The notes under the pieces: model-generated | What the model saw: only the letters and a program-made list of their open reading frames with translations | What the model was told of the DNA's origin: nothing | Databases searched by the model: none | DNA from: Methylocystis sp. | Lineage (GTDB): Bacteria > Pseudomonadota > Alphaproteobacteria > Rhizobiales > Beijerinckiaceae | NCBI GenBank assembly: GCA_022843405.1 | Contig: JALHNQ010000022.1 | Coordinates: 1 to 49,623, forward strand | Direction: 5' to 3' | DNA length: 49,623 bases | Position numbers and translations under genes: made by a program | Shown here: positions 7,809-16,853 of the stretch, piece after piece | How positions within the stretch are numbered: the first letter of the stretch is position 1 | Layout of the letters: each line of letters opens with the position of its first letter

Positions 7809-8402
7809 TTGTTGGACCTCAAGCCCTACGCGAATTATCTGCGCGCCGCCTCGGCGATGATCGCCGGCCTCGCGATCGGCCTTTTTGCGACCGTGTTGTC
7901 GCTCAACGCCGGCTATGGCTTCAATTCTTTACGCGCCGGCCCGTGGACGTCATGGCCGCATATCGGCGGCGCCGACATCGATCCTTACGCGCGGGCGGTG
8001 ATCTCGCGTTCCGGCGAAGCGCCGCTCGGCCGCGATCAGGGATTGGCCTTCATCGCGCGCGCCGACTCCGACGGCGCGGCGCTTGACGGCGAATGCGCCT
8101 ATCGCATCGTCGATCCGATGCCGGCGGCGCGGTTCTGGACGATTGCGCTCGCCAGTCCCGACGGAAGGCTCGTCGCCAATCCCACCGAGCGTTACGGCTA
8201 TTCCTCGGTCGACGTTCTGCGCAAGGAAAACGGCGCGTTCGAAATCGACGTCGCCCGGGAAGCGCGGCCCGGCAATTGGCTGTCGCCGGGAAAGGCGCAG
8301 GGTTTCGTCGTCATGCTGCGGCTCTATGATACGCCGCTCGACATCGAGTCTAATCCCGATCCCAATTCCTTTCCAAAAATCGTGAAACTCGGATGCGCCT
8401 GA
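7809..8402 (+). CDS. DUF1214 domain membrane-anchored protein
   Basis: A 197-residue protein with an N-terminal transmembrane segment (about 13-33) and then a DUF1214-type domain containing GPWTSWPHIGGADIDPYARA, ARFWTIALASPDGRLVANPT, YGYSS and a LRLYDTPLD ending. The biochemical role of DUF1214 is unknown. It starts at TTG 7809 with GGGAG just upstream, 13 bases after the penicillin-binding protein gene, so it may be co-transcribed with it. It overlaps the next gene by 10 bases. DUF1254 and DUF1214 are often fused in one protein; here they are split into adjacent genes, each with its own anchor. Confidence 0.8.
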   Translation: MLDLKPYANYLRAASAMIAGLAIGLFATVLSLNAGYGFNSLRAGPWTSWPHIGGADIDPYARAVISRSGEAPLGRDQGLAFIARADSDGAALDGECAYRIVDPMPAARFWTIALASPDGRLVANPTERYGYSSVDVLRKENGAFEIDVAREARPGNWLSPGKAQGFVVMLRLYDTPLDIESNPDPNSFPKIVKLGCA

Positions 8403-8995
8403 ATATTCCCGATCGCTATCTCGACCTCTTGCCCTGGCTGATGGCCACGCTGCTCGTCGCCGGGATTGTGCATATCGTTTCAGTGCTGCTGATGCCGACC
8501 GTCGCGCCGCGCGACGCGCTGGGGCGGCTTGCGGCCTATGTGAAGAGCGCCGCGCCGGCGGAAGGCGTGGTGCTGCTGCCGCCAATGGCGCCCGGCGACG
8601 AGACGCTTCCCTTCGAGGATCCGGCCTTCGCCGAGGCGGTCTGCGTCTATGATCTCGGCAAGGGTCCGCTGCGGGTCAAGACCAGCGTCGACGGCGAGGA
8701 TTTTCTCGGCCTGTCGTTTCACGCCAACGCCGGCCGCATCTATCATTCGATGACCGATCGCTCGGCGATCAAGGGCAAGATCGACATCGTCATTGGCGAC
8801 GCGCGCCAGATCGACGCCATGCAGAGCGCCGATGAGGGCGATGCGCCGCCGCCGTCGGAAGTGCGGCTCACGGCGCCGGCGAAGCGCGGCTTCGTGCTGA
8901 TCCGCTCTTTGGCGAAGCGCCCTTCCGATCAGGAGCGCGCGCGCAACCGCTTAAGCGCGATCAGCTGCCAGAACTTCGATTTGCCGCAGGGGTAA
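8393..8995 (+). CDS. DUF1254 domain membrane-anchored protein
   Basis: A 200-residue protein with one N-terminal transmembrane helix (about 13-35) followed by a DUF1254-like periplasmic domain: VAPRDALGRLAAYVK, CVYDLGKGPLRVKTSVDGEDFLGLSFHANAGRIYHSMTDR. Its ATG lies inside the last codons of the DUF1214 gene, which indicates translational coupling. A complex of the two is a reasonable inference; function is unknown. A MITE-like repeat follows its stop. Confidence 0.78.
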   Translation: MRLNIPDRYLDLLPWLMATLLVAGIVHIVSVLLMPTVAPRDALGRLAAYVKSAAPAEGVVLLPPMAPGDETLPFEDPAFAEAVCVYDLGKGPLRVKTSVDGEDFLGLSFHANAGRIYHSMTDRSAIKGKIDIVIGDARQIDAMQSADEGDAPPPSEVRLTAPAKRGFVLIRSLAKRPSDQERARNRLSAISCQNFDLPQG

Positions 8996-9000
8996 GGGAC

Positions 9001-9060
9001 GCTGTCATTCCCGACAGGCCAAGGCCCGATCGGAATCCCGCATCTGGAATGAGATTGGGC
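9001..9060 (+). repeat. Partial copy of an intergenic foldback repeat
   Basis: Between two convergent genes, GCTGTCATTCCCGACAGGCC at 9001-9020 matches the left arm of the repeat at 49261-49279 (CTGTCATTCCCGTCAGGCC) with one difference. The right arm is degraded (CTGGAATGAGA near 9043-9053). It appears to be a decayed copy of the same family. Confidence 0.55.
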
Positions 9061-9095
9061 GAGGCTTGCGTTTGGCGGCGTGATAGAGGCGCGCG

Positions 9096-9494
9096 TCAAT
9101 TGCCGTCGTTCGGCAATCCGGGAAGCGGCAGAATTTCGATGCCCTCTTCGAGCAGCGCCTTCGCCTCTTCGAAAGTCGCATGGCCGCGGATCGGGCGTCG
9201 CTCCGTTTCGCCGTCCTCGATGGCGCGCGCTTCTTGTGGAAAGCGGTCGCCGACATCTTCCGTATGCGCGATCACCGTGTCGTGCAGCTCGCGCAGCTTG
9301 GCGCGCAGTTCGCCTGCGGCGTCGTCGCGCTGCTTGGCGACATTGGGCGCCATCACGTCGCGCGCGATCTTCGTCGAGTCGCAAAAGGGACAGGAGATAC
9401 GTCCTTCGGCCGCCTGCTTCTCGAATCCTGCGCTGTCGCGAAACCAGCTGTCGAAGCTATGGCCGGCGTCGCAGATGAGCGAATAGCGGATCAT
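9096..9494 (-). CDS. DUF1178 family protein
   Basis: Starting at ATG 9494, the 132-residue protein begins MIRYSLICDAGHSFDSWFRDSAGF, followed by a CPFC pair near residue 37, VMAPNV, and the C-terminal RPIRGHATFEEAKALLEEGIEILPLP block typical of DUF1178. The family is a small cysteine-pair protein common in alphaproteobacteria with no established function. The start overlaps the stop of the glutaredoxin gene by 4 bases (ATGA), so the two are co-translated; a redox link is suggested by context only. Confidence 0.85.
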   Translation of the reverse strand: MIRYSLICDAGHSFDSWFRDSAGFEKQAAEGRISCPFCDSTKIARDVMAPNVAKQRDDAAGELRAKLRELHDTVIAHTEDVGDRFPQEARAIEDGETERRPIRGHATFEEAKALLEEGIEILPLPGLPNDGN

Positions 9495-9763
9495 GCCGGC
9501 GCTCCCCCGGCGAGGAGCGCGTCGAGTTCGCCCGCGCGGTCGAGTGCGTAAAGATCGTCGCAGCCGCCGATGTGCCGGTCGTCGATGAAAATCTGCGGCA
9601 CGGTCGAGCCGCCATTGGCGCGCTGGCTCATCCGGCGGCGTCCGAGCGGGTCCCACGCCACTGAAATTTCTTCAAAGGCGGCGCCCTTCTGCGTCAGCAG
9701 CCGCTTGGCGGCCAGGCAATAGGGGCAGGTGGGCGTGGTGTAGATTTCGATGCGGGGGGCCAT
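9491..9763 (-). CDS. grxC: Glutaredoxin 3
   Basis: A 90-residue cytosolic dithiol glutaredoxin with the active site C13PYC16 near the N terminus, the TVPQIFID cis-proline loop and the GGCDDLYALD glutathione-binding motif. It reduces disulfides and glutathionylated proteins using glutathione. Length and motifs are normal for GrxC. It lies between comF upstream (22-base gap) and the overlapping DUF1178 gene. Confidence 0.93.
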   Translation of the reverse strand: MAPRIEIYTTPTCPYCLAAKRLLTQKGAAFEEISVAWDPLGRRRMSQRANGGSTVPQIFIDDRHIGGCDDLYALDRAGELDALLAGGAPA

Positions 9764-9784
9764 GGCGCGCTTATACGCCGGCCG

Positions 9785-10570
9785 CTACGCGCTTGTCACG
9801 GCTCGCGCGAAGACCAGGAGATCGACGCGCGCCGCGCCCGCCCTGAGCAAGGCGCGGGTGGCGGCGTTGGCCGTCGCCCCGGTGGTCAGCACATCGTCGA
9901 CGAGCACGACATTGCGGCCGTCGATCGCGTCGGTCCGTTCAGGCGAGACGCGAAAGGCGCCGGAGAGATTGGCGGCGCGCTGCGCCCGCGTCAGCCCGAC
10001 CTGCGGCGCCGTCGGCTTGACGCGCAAAAGCGCCATCATCTCCGCCGGCACGGCGCTCTCGCGGGAAATCGCCTGCGCCAGCGCCGCCGACTGATTGAAT
10101 CGGCGCGCCAGAAGCCGCAGGCGGTGCAAGGGGATAGGCACGATCACATCGGCGTCGGCGAGGAGTTCGGCGCCGGCCCGCGCCATCCAGCGGCCGATCG
10201 GTTCGGCGAGCTCCAGCCGGTCGTAATATTTCAGCCGGTGCGCCAGGGCGCGCGCCTTGTCGCTGTCGTAGCGCGCGACCGCTCTGGCGCGGCCGAAGGC
10301 CGGCGGATTGGCTGCCGCTTCGAGCGAGATCAGACCCGGCTGCGCAAGATCGCGTTCGAATGGCGTGCCGAGCCGCTCGCAATAGGGGCGCTCGATGAAG
10401 GCGATGTCGCGCCAGCAGTCGGCGCAGATCGCGCCATGGGCGGCGACGGCCCTTCGGCAGACCAGGCAGGACGGCGGATAGACGAGGTCGAGAAGCGCAT
10501 GGCCGGCACCGGCAAGGCGTCGATAGAGGCCGTTCTCGACGCGCCGCCTCAGTGATTGAAACCGGCTCAA
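9785..10570 (-). CDS. comF: ComF family phosphoribosyltransferase-like protein
   Basis: The protein has the double zinc finger CLVCRR...CADCWRD, a central ARYDSDKARALAHRLKYYDR segment, VIVPIPLHRLRLLARRFNQS, and the PRPP-loop-like VVLVDDVLTTGAT near the C terminus, as in ComF/GntX proteins implicated in DNA uptake. No convincing ATG exists before the conserved region. The longest frame reaches 10807 but its first 70 or so residues run through a palindromic repeat and are unlike ComF. I place the start provisionally at TTG 10570, giving 261 residues; the true start is uncertain. It heads the comF-grxC-DUF1178 run. Confidence 0.8.
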   Translation of the reverse strand: MSRFQSLRRRVENGLYRRLAGAGHALLDLVYPPSCLVCRRAVAAHGAICADCWRDIAFIERPYCERLGTPFERDLAQPGLISLEAAANPPAFGRARAVARYDSDKARALAHRLKYYDRLELAEPIGRWMARAGAELLADADVIVPIPLHRLRLLARRFNQSAALAQAISRESAVPAEMMALLRVKPTAPQVGLTRAQRAANLSGAFRVSPERTDAIDGRNVVLVDDVLTTGATANAATRALLRAGAARVDLLVFARAVTSA

Positions 10571-10670
10571 TCGGTCAATCCAATTTAATGTTCGCCGCTT
10601 GCTGGCGAAATCAGGGGTTGAGCGCGGACGGAACTCTAACGCAATGTATGGACCAGGAAAAGAATCGCTA

Positions 10671-10770
10671 GAGCATTTTCCGCCGAAGTGGATGCCGGTT
10701 CGGCGTAGAAAATGCGTCAATTCAAGAAACGAGATCGCATTCATGAATCGAAGATTCGCGAATGCGATCT
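10671..10770 (+). repeat. Palindromic intergenic repeat, two nested hairpins
   Basis: First palindrome: GCATTTTCCGCCGAA (10673-10687) faces TTCGGCGTAGAAAATGC (10699-10715), a 15-bp stem with a two-base insertion. Second: AGATCGCATTC (10732-10742) faces GAATGCGATCT (10760-10770), an exact 11-bp stem whose loop holds a further GAATC/GATTC pair. Sequences with the motif GAGCATTTTCC-GAAGTGGA-CCGGTTCG recur between genes in Hyphomicrobiales genomes, to my recollection. It separates comF from the divergent antiporter gene and probably carries no protein. Confidence 0.6.
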
Positions 10771-10839
10771 TGTCCGCGTTGCGCCGTTGGCGATTCGCGG
10801 GCGCCATGCGAAGTCGAGCCCGACAGGAGACAGACGCCG

Positions 10840-12162
10840 ATGAGAGAGTTCCATGCGATCTTCATCATCGCCTGCATCGCCGTGCTCGCGCCGCTGCTCA
10901 ATCGCATTCCGGTTTTTGCGCGCGCGCCGATCGTCGCCATCGAACTGCTCCTCGGCATGGCTGTCGGCCCGAGCGGCGCGGGACTGGTCAGTGCGGACGG
11001 CGCTTTGGACTTTCTCAGAGAATTCGGGCTGGTCTATCTGTTTTTTCAGGCGGGGTTCGAGTTCAACCAGAAGGAAATAAGCGGAAAGCCGCTTCGACTT
11101 GGGTTTTATGCATGGCTCGTGTCCTTGAGCCTTTCGTTGGTTATTTCCGGAGCGCTTTACCTTCTCGGCCTCGTCGAGGCGCCGCTGCTCGTCGCGCTGA
11201 TCCTGCCGACCACGGCATTCGGCATATTGATTCTCATGTTGCGTCAGGCTGGAGAGCTCGATGACGAATTTGGACATTATGTCCTTGGCGTCGCGGCCGT
11301 CAGCGAACTCGGGCCGCTCGTTCTCGCGTCGATCGTTCTCGCGCAGCACGATCATCATCTCCACCAGACGCTGTTGAGCGCGCTGTTCATCGTAATCGGA
11401 CTCGCGGCGATTTTCCTTCTCAAGCGGGTCCGTTCCGATCGATTGGCGGAAAGCATCGTTCATTGGCTTGGCGACGGCGAACTGCTTCCCATCCGAATTT
11501 CGCTCGTGGTTTTGCTCGGTTTCGTCTCCTTCGCCGATCGGCTGGGCATGGAGCTTGTGGTCGGCTCCTACATGGCCGGTATGGCCGTCGCCGTCCTTGT
11601 GCGCGGCACCAGGGCGGAAATTCTCAAGGAGCGTTTGACCGCGATCGGCTCCGGCTTCCTCGTCCCGCTGTTTTTCATCGAGAGCGGCGTGGATTTCGAT
11701 CTCCCGGCGCTGGTGTCGAGCCCGGCGAGCGTCGTGCGCTTCATCTTCTTTTGCTTGGCGTTCCTGCTCATTCGTCTGGCGCCGCTCAATCTTTTTCGAG
11801 GGACGCTGCCGGAGCGCGACATGCCGGCGTTGGCGCTATTGTCGTCCACCACGCTGCCGCTGGTCGTCGCGCTGAGTTATCTTGGCGTGAGCAGAGGGCA
11901 GATGGCGCATGAGACCGCCTCGGCGCTTGTCGGCGCGGCGATGGTGACTGTCACGGCGTTCCCGACATTGGCCTTCTGGCTTCGCGGGACGCATGGACAA
12001 TCGCGTTTCGAGAGCGGTGTGTCGCTTGTCGCTCTCGCGGTCGCTGATTGGTTCTCTGCGCAAGCGTGCGGCGTGGTCGCGAAGCTTCCCCCTCGCTGGC
12101 GAGAGACCATCGAAATTTTCGAGCAGCGCGTCTTCGCCCTCTTCAACCGCTCGGCGAATTAG
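10840..12162 (+). CDS. Monovalent cation/proton antiporter (KefB/NhaP-like, CPA2 type)
   Basis: A 440-residue inner-membrane protein with about 12 hydrophobic segments. The pattern APIVAIELLLGMAVGPSG near 29-46, then FGLVYLFFQAGFEFN and LVVLLGFVSFADRLGMELVVGSYMAGMAVA, matches the Na+/H+ exchanger domain of CPA2 antiporters. Exchange of K+ or Na+ for H+ is the family role; the ion is not predictable. It lacks a TrkA-N NAD-binding domain at its C terminus, unlike full-length KefB/C. ATG 10840 follows AGGAGA by about ten bases. It is convergent with the COG0523 GTPase gene (2-base gap). Confidence 0.85.
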   Translation: MREFHAIFIIACIAVLAPLLNRIPVFARAPIVAIELLLGMAVGPSGAGLVSADGALDFLREFGLVYLFFQAGFEFNQKEISGKPLRLGFYAWLVSLSLSLVISGALYLLGLVEAPLLVALILPTTAFGILILMLRQAGELDDEFGHYVLGVAAVSELGPLVLASIVLAQHDHHLHQTLLSALFIVIGLAAIFLLKRVRSDRLAESIVHWLGDGELLPIRISLVVLLGFVSFADRLGMELVVGSYMAGMAVAVLVRGTRAEILKERLTAIGSGFLVPLFFIESGVDFDLPALVSSPASVVRFIFFCLAFLLIRLAPLNLFRGTLPERDMPALALLSSTTLPLVVALSYLGVSRGQMAHETASALVGAAMVTVTAFPTLAFWLRGTHGQSRFESGVSLVALAVADWFSAQACGVVAKLPPRWRETIEIFEQRVFALFNRSAN

Positions 12163-12164
12163 AA

Positions 12165-13373
<1,209 letters not shown>

Positions 13374-13392
13374 TCAGGCGGAACTCGCGCCG

Positions 13393-13414
13393 GAGCAGGA
13401 GAAAGTTCCTGCTC
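13393..13414. other. Short perfect hairpin between genes
   Basis: GAGCAGGA (13393-13400) and TCCTGCTC (13407-13414) form an 8-bp stem with a 6-base loop. There is no T-run on either side, so it is not a convincing intrinsic terminator. It lies upstream of the COG0523 gene and could be an operator or a transcript-end structure of the carboxypeptidase gene. Confidence 0.3.
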
Positions 13415-13472
13415 GCGGAAGGCGCGCAGTTTCGCTGAAAACGCGACGCGTTTCCAGAACGAATGGTGTTTC

Positions 13473-14930
13473 TCAGCTCTTGCCCGGTTCGGCGGGGGAG
13501 CGCAGCTTCGGCGCGACCGCGCGCTTCTGGCCTTCGGAGGGAGGCGCGGCGGTTTTGGCCTTGGCCGCGCTTCTCGGCGCCGCCTTTGGCTTTGGGGCGG
13601 GCGCGATTTCGCTTGCTTGGGCCCCGCCGGCGTCAGATGTGGCGGCTTCGGCCCTGGCGGCCCTTGCCGCCGCCGCGCGCGCCGCTTTCACCGCCTTTGC
13701 ATGCTTGGCGCGGCGTAGCGAGACCGCGTCCGGCGCCGGCTTGCTGATCGGCGAAGCGTTCGCGTCGCCGGGCTCCGGTTGCGCCGCATAGGCGGTGAGA
13801 TCGGGCTGCTCGCCGACCGGCGCGCCCGGCGCCCGCGTCCGGGCCACAGGCCCGACATAGCCCGGCGCCCGTCCGACATAGACGGGAACAGGTTCAAATC
13901 GCGGACGCGGCAGATGCGCGATTTCCTTGGCGTTCATGTGCGGCTGCTGCTGCTGCACGCCGCTCAGCGTGTCGAGCAGCGGAACGCCGGAGCCCACAGG
14001 GACCGACGCGTCTTCGATTTCCGCCATGAATTGGGCTGCGCCAGGGCCGCGATGATGACACACCGCCTCGCGCAAATCGGGCGCCGCAGTGGGGCCCGAG
14101 GACGGCAGCGAAGCGAGCGAGGCGACAGCCGCGCCGCTCTGGAAGCCGCGGTCGAGCAGGGCCGCCGTCTTCGCCGTGCGCAGAATCGGATTGGGCGCGC
14201 CGAGGACCACGGCGATCAGACGCCGGCCGCCGCGGGTGGCGGAGGCGACTAGATTGAATCCGGCCGAGCAGGTGAAGCCGGTCTTCATGCCGTCGGCGCC
14301 GGGATAACGGCCGAGGAGATGGTTGTGGGTGGGAATGATCTGCTTGCCGAGCTGCATCGCGCCGATGTTGAACAGATTGGCGTGCTCGGGAAACTGCAGG
14401 TAGAGGGCGCGGCCGAGAATGGCGAGATCGCGCGCCGACGTGACTTGCCGTTGGTCGGGGAGGCCGTTGGGATTGTACCAAACCGACTGCGTCATGCCGA
14501 GCGAGGCGGAGGCGCGGTTCATTTCGTCGGCGAAGGCTTCGACTGAGCCCGACACCCCTTCCGCGATCGCGACGGCGATGTCATTGGCGGATTTCACCAT
14601 CAGCATGACGAGCGCGTTGTGCAGGGTGACTTCCGCGCCGGCCCTAAAGCCCATCTTGGAAGGCGCCTCGCGACAGGCGCGCGGCGACATCATCACCGGC
14701 GTTTCGAGCGAGATGCGGCCCTGGCGCGCCGCTTCGAGCGCGACATAAACCGTCATCAGCTTCGTCACGGAGGCGGGATACCAAGCGGCGGTCGCCTGAT
14801 CATGCGAGAGCACGGCCCCGGAAGAGACATCGATGACGATCGACGGCGTCGCGCGGGCGGGCGCAGCTGCGCAAATTGAGACAAACAATGCGGTAGCCGC
14901 TGCGATCAATGTGGACTTCGAGAAGGTCAT
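13473..14930 (-). CDS. D-alanyl-D-alanine carboxypeptidase (S11) with long disordered tail
   Basis: The protein has 485 residues from ATG 14930. A signal peptide (about 1-27, ending APARA) exports it. The S11 catalytic motifs are S54VTK (SxxK), S114AN (SxN) and K216TG. The family trims the terminal D-Ala from peptidoglycan stem peptides. After about residue 330 the protein becomes Pro/Ala-rich and then strongly Ala/Lys/Arg-rich (KAVKAARAAAARAARAEAA-like). Many alphaproteobacterial relatives end in a SPOR domain here; none is visible, so the tail may be disordered or wall-binding by charge. A start at 14987 would precede a poor signal peptide and is rejected. Confidence 0.88.
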   Translation of the reverse strand: MTFSKSTLIAAATALFVSICAAAPARATPSIVIDVSSGAVLSHDQATAAWYPASVTKLMTVYVALEAARQGRISLETPVMMSPRACREAPSKMGFRAGAEVTLHNALVMLMVKSANDIAVAIAEGVSGSVEAFADEMNRASASLGMTQSVWYNPNGLPDQRQVTSARDLAILGRALYLQFPEHANLFNIGAMQLGKQIIPTHNHLLGRYPGADGMKTGFTCSAGFNLVASATRGGRRLIAVVLGAPNPILRTAKTAALLDRGFQSGAAVASLASLPSSGPTAAPDLREAVCHHRGPGAAQFMAEIEDASVPVGSGVPLLDTLSGVQQQQPHMNAKEIAHLPRPRFEPVPVYVGRAPGYVGPVARTRAPGAPVGEQPDLTAYAAQPEPGDANASPISKPAPDAVSLRRAKHAKAVKAARAAAARAARAEAATSDAGGAQASEIAPAPKPKAAPRSAAKAKTAAPPSEGQKRAVAPKLRSPAEPGKS

Positions 14931-15353
14931 CCGCTTAGCCCCATGAGACCCGTCGCCGAAACGCGCGGGCTCGCATGAAAACGCCAACTTTATAATAGCG
15001 CCAAAGGCGCAAAGCCGGGATAGGCCGAGATTTGGGCGATTCGGGGGCGGCGTTAGCGAACTGTTAACCGCAATTATTAAGAAAAGGCGCGACCGCGGCC
15101 AACGCTGCTTTCAGCGCGCGCGCTCCGGCTCGCCCTCGCCGCTTGGTAGAGGACAGATCGGGCAATTTGCCCGAGCCGTCCAGCCGATTGGAATCGGTTT
15201 AAAATATCGGCGCGGCCGCGACGGATGTGCTAATCTAAAGCTCGCGCGAGCTGCAGAAGCTCCAGCCATGCCTGCCTGGTCGATAGAGGGCGCGGGTCGC
15301 CCGAATCCGCTGGGCGCGTCTTTGCGGGTCCGCGCGCCTATGGACTCCGGCCC
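14931..15353. other. Divergent intergenic region, no gene seen
   Basis: About 420 bases separate the minus-strand carboxypeptidase gene from the plus-strand LysR gene. AT-rich patches at 14987-15000 and 15060-15080 (GTTAACCGCAATTATTAAG) and at 15195-15212 are the likeliest promoter positions for the two directions. No convincing reading frame or RNA is visible. Confidence 0.5.
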
Positions 15354-16253
15354 GTGATCGAAAAGCTTGAATTCCTGATCGCCGTCGCAAAAGAGAAGAG
15401 CTTCTCTCGCGCCGCGGAGATTTGCGGCGTCACGCAGCCCACGCTTTCGGCCGGCATCAAGCAGCTTGAAGATTCGCTCGGCGTGTTGCTCGTCAATCGT
15501 TCGTCGCGCTTTCACGGGCTGACGGCCGAAGGCGAGCGCGTGCTCGAATGGGCGAAGCGCATCGTCGGCGACGCGCGGGCGATGCGCCAGGAAGTCCGCA
15601 CGCTCAAGGAAGGTCTCGTCGGCCAGTTGAAGATTGCGGTCATACCGACGGCGCTCGGCATCGTTTCGGCATTGACCACGCCCTATCGCGAGAAGCATCC
15701 AGGCGTACGTTTTTCGGTGATTTCCGCCTCGTCGAGCGAAGTGCTGACGATGCTCGACAATCTCGAGATCGACGCGGGCATTACCTATCTCGACAATGAG
15801 CCGCTCGGCCGGGTGCGTACAGTGCCGCTCTGTTCGGAGCGTTACCGTCTGTTGACCTTCGCGGACAAGCCGCTCGGCGACCGCGAATGCGTGACATGGG
15901 CCGAGATCGGCCACATCGAGTTGTGCTTGCTGACGCCCGATATGCAGAATCGTCGCATCGTCGAGCAGCTCATTCGCAAGGGCGGCGCAGAGCCCGTGCC
16001 GGCGCTGGAGTCGAACAGCGTCATCCTGCTCTTCGATCATGTGAAGTCCGGGCGCTGGGCGACCGTGCTGCCGGAAAAGCTCGCCAAGACGTTGGGTGTC
16101 GCGCCGCCCCTTCGCTCGATACCGATCGTCGAGCCGGAGGCGGTTCACCAAATTGGCCTTGTCGCGCCCCAGCGCGAGCCGGTGATTCCATTGGTCGCAG
16201 CGCTGGTCTCAGAGGCCAAGAAGCTCGCCGAGAGCCGAGCGCTTGGAGATTGA
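15354..16253 (+). CDS. LysR-type regulator of the formate dehydrogenase operon
   Basis: A 299-residue regulator. The winged helix-turn-helix is at about 2-60 (FLIAVAKEKSFSRAAEICGVTQPTLSAGIKQLEDSLG), followed by the coiled linker and a two-lobe effector domain from about 90 to 290. Translation begins at GTG 15354; an ATG at 15340 is out of frame and stops at once. It lies 126 bases upstream of fdsG in the same direction, and in many alphaproteobacteria a LysR gene (fdsR-like) precedes fds. A LysR-type palindrome overlaps its stop codon. The effector is unknown; formate or a C1 metabolite is a reasonable guess. Confidence 0.9.
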   Translation: MIEKLEFLIAVAKEKSFSRAAEICGVTQPTLSAGIKQLEDSLGVLLVNRSSRFHGLTAEGERVLEWAKRIVGDARAMRQEVRTLKEGLVGQLKIAVIPTALGIVSALTTPYREKHPGVRFSVISASSSEVLTMLDNLEIDAGITYLDNEPLGRVRTVPLCSERYRLLTFADKPLGDRECVTWAEIGHIELCLLTPDMQNRRIVEQLIRKGGAEPVPALESNSVILLFDHVKSGRWATVLPEKLAKTLGVAPPLRSIPIVEPEAVHQIGLVAPQREPVIPLVAALVSEAKKLAESRALGD

Positions 16254-16268
16254 TAGGTTTGGCCTATC
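16252..16268 (+). promoter_or_regulatory. Likely LysR-type operator before the fds operon
   Basis: GATAGG-TTTGG-CCTATC is a perfect 6-bp inverted repeat with a 5-base spacer and contains the T-N11-A core expected of LysR binding sites. It begins at the end of the LysR gene and lies about 112 bases before fdsG, suited to activation. A further weak half-site (GCTAT-TGATCGC) follows near 16283-16295. No strong -10/-35 pair is obvious, as is common for activator-dependent promoters. Confidence 0.6.
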
Positions 16269-16379
16269 GCGTAACGAAGGGTCGCTATTGATCGCGCCCT
16301 GGATTTCCGGCACTGTCCTCGGAACTAATCCAATAAGGAGCGGCCGTTAAGCGCAACGCTCTGGACTGAAGGGGAAGAA

Positions 16380-16853
16380 ATGTCTGGCGCTGCTCAGTAT
16401 AGCGACGAGCGCGCGCGGGAGATCATCGCCGCCCATATGGGCCTTGAGGGGCCCGCGATGCCGATTCTGCATGCGCTCCAGGAAGAATTCGGATATGTGC
16501 CGGACGCCGCCGTCAAGCAAATGGCCGAGGCGCTCAATATTTCCCGCGCCGAAATGCATGGCGTCGTCACCTTCTATCACGATTTCCGGCGCGCCCCGCA
16601 CGGCCGCCACACGCTCAAACTGTGCCGCGCCGAATCCTGCCAATCTATGGGAGCGGAACGGCAGGCGCGGGCGTTCCTCGACAAATTGAAGCTCGACTGG
16701 GGCGGAACGACGCCGGATGGCGCTCTGACGGTCGAGCCGATCTACTGCCTGGGCCTGTGCGCGCATAGTCCTTCAGCGCTCTACGACGGCGAGCCGATCG
16801 GCTGCGTCGACGCTGAACGGCTTGACGAAATCGCCGCGGAGGCCCGGGACTGA
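16380..16853 (+). CDS. fdsG: NAD-dependent formate dehydrogenase gamma subunit
   Basis: A 157-residue NuoE-like thioredoxin-fold subunit that holds one [2Fe-2S] cluster. Cysteine pairs are in KLCRAESCQSMG (about 80-91) and YCLGLCAHSP (about 121-130). It passes electrons between the formate-oxidising subunit and the FMN/NADH subunit. ATG 16380 follows GGGGAAG closely. It overlaps fdsB by one base (TGATG), the start of a coupled five-gene operon. Confidence 0.93.
   Translation: MSGAAQYSDERAREIIAAHMGLEGPAMPILHALQEEFGYVPDAAVKQMAEALNISRAEMHGVVTFYHDFRRAPHGRHTLKLCRAESCQSMGAERQARAFLDKLKLDWGGTTPDGALTVEPIYCLGLCAHSPSALYDGEPIGCVDAERLDEIAAEARD

Noticed and set aside
5501-7822. 773-codon minus-strand frame opposite the penicillin-binding protein gene
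   Set aside because: It mirrors the GC-rich codons of a gene with intact catalytic motifs; its product is Arg/Asp/Ala-rich and matches no family.
16321-16348. GGAAC...CGTT before fdsG
   Set aside because: The spacing is 19 bases rather than 16-17, so it does not fit an EcfG promoter.
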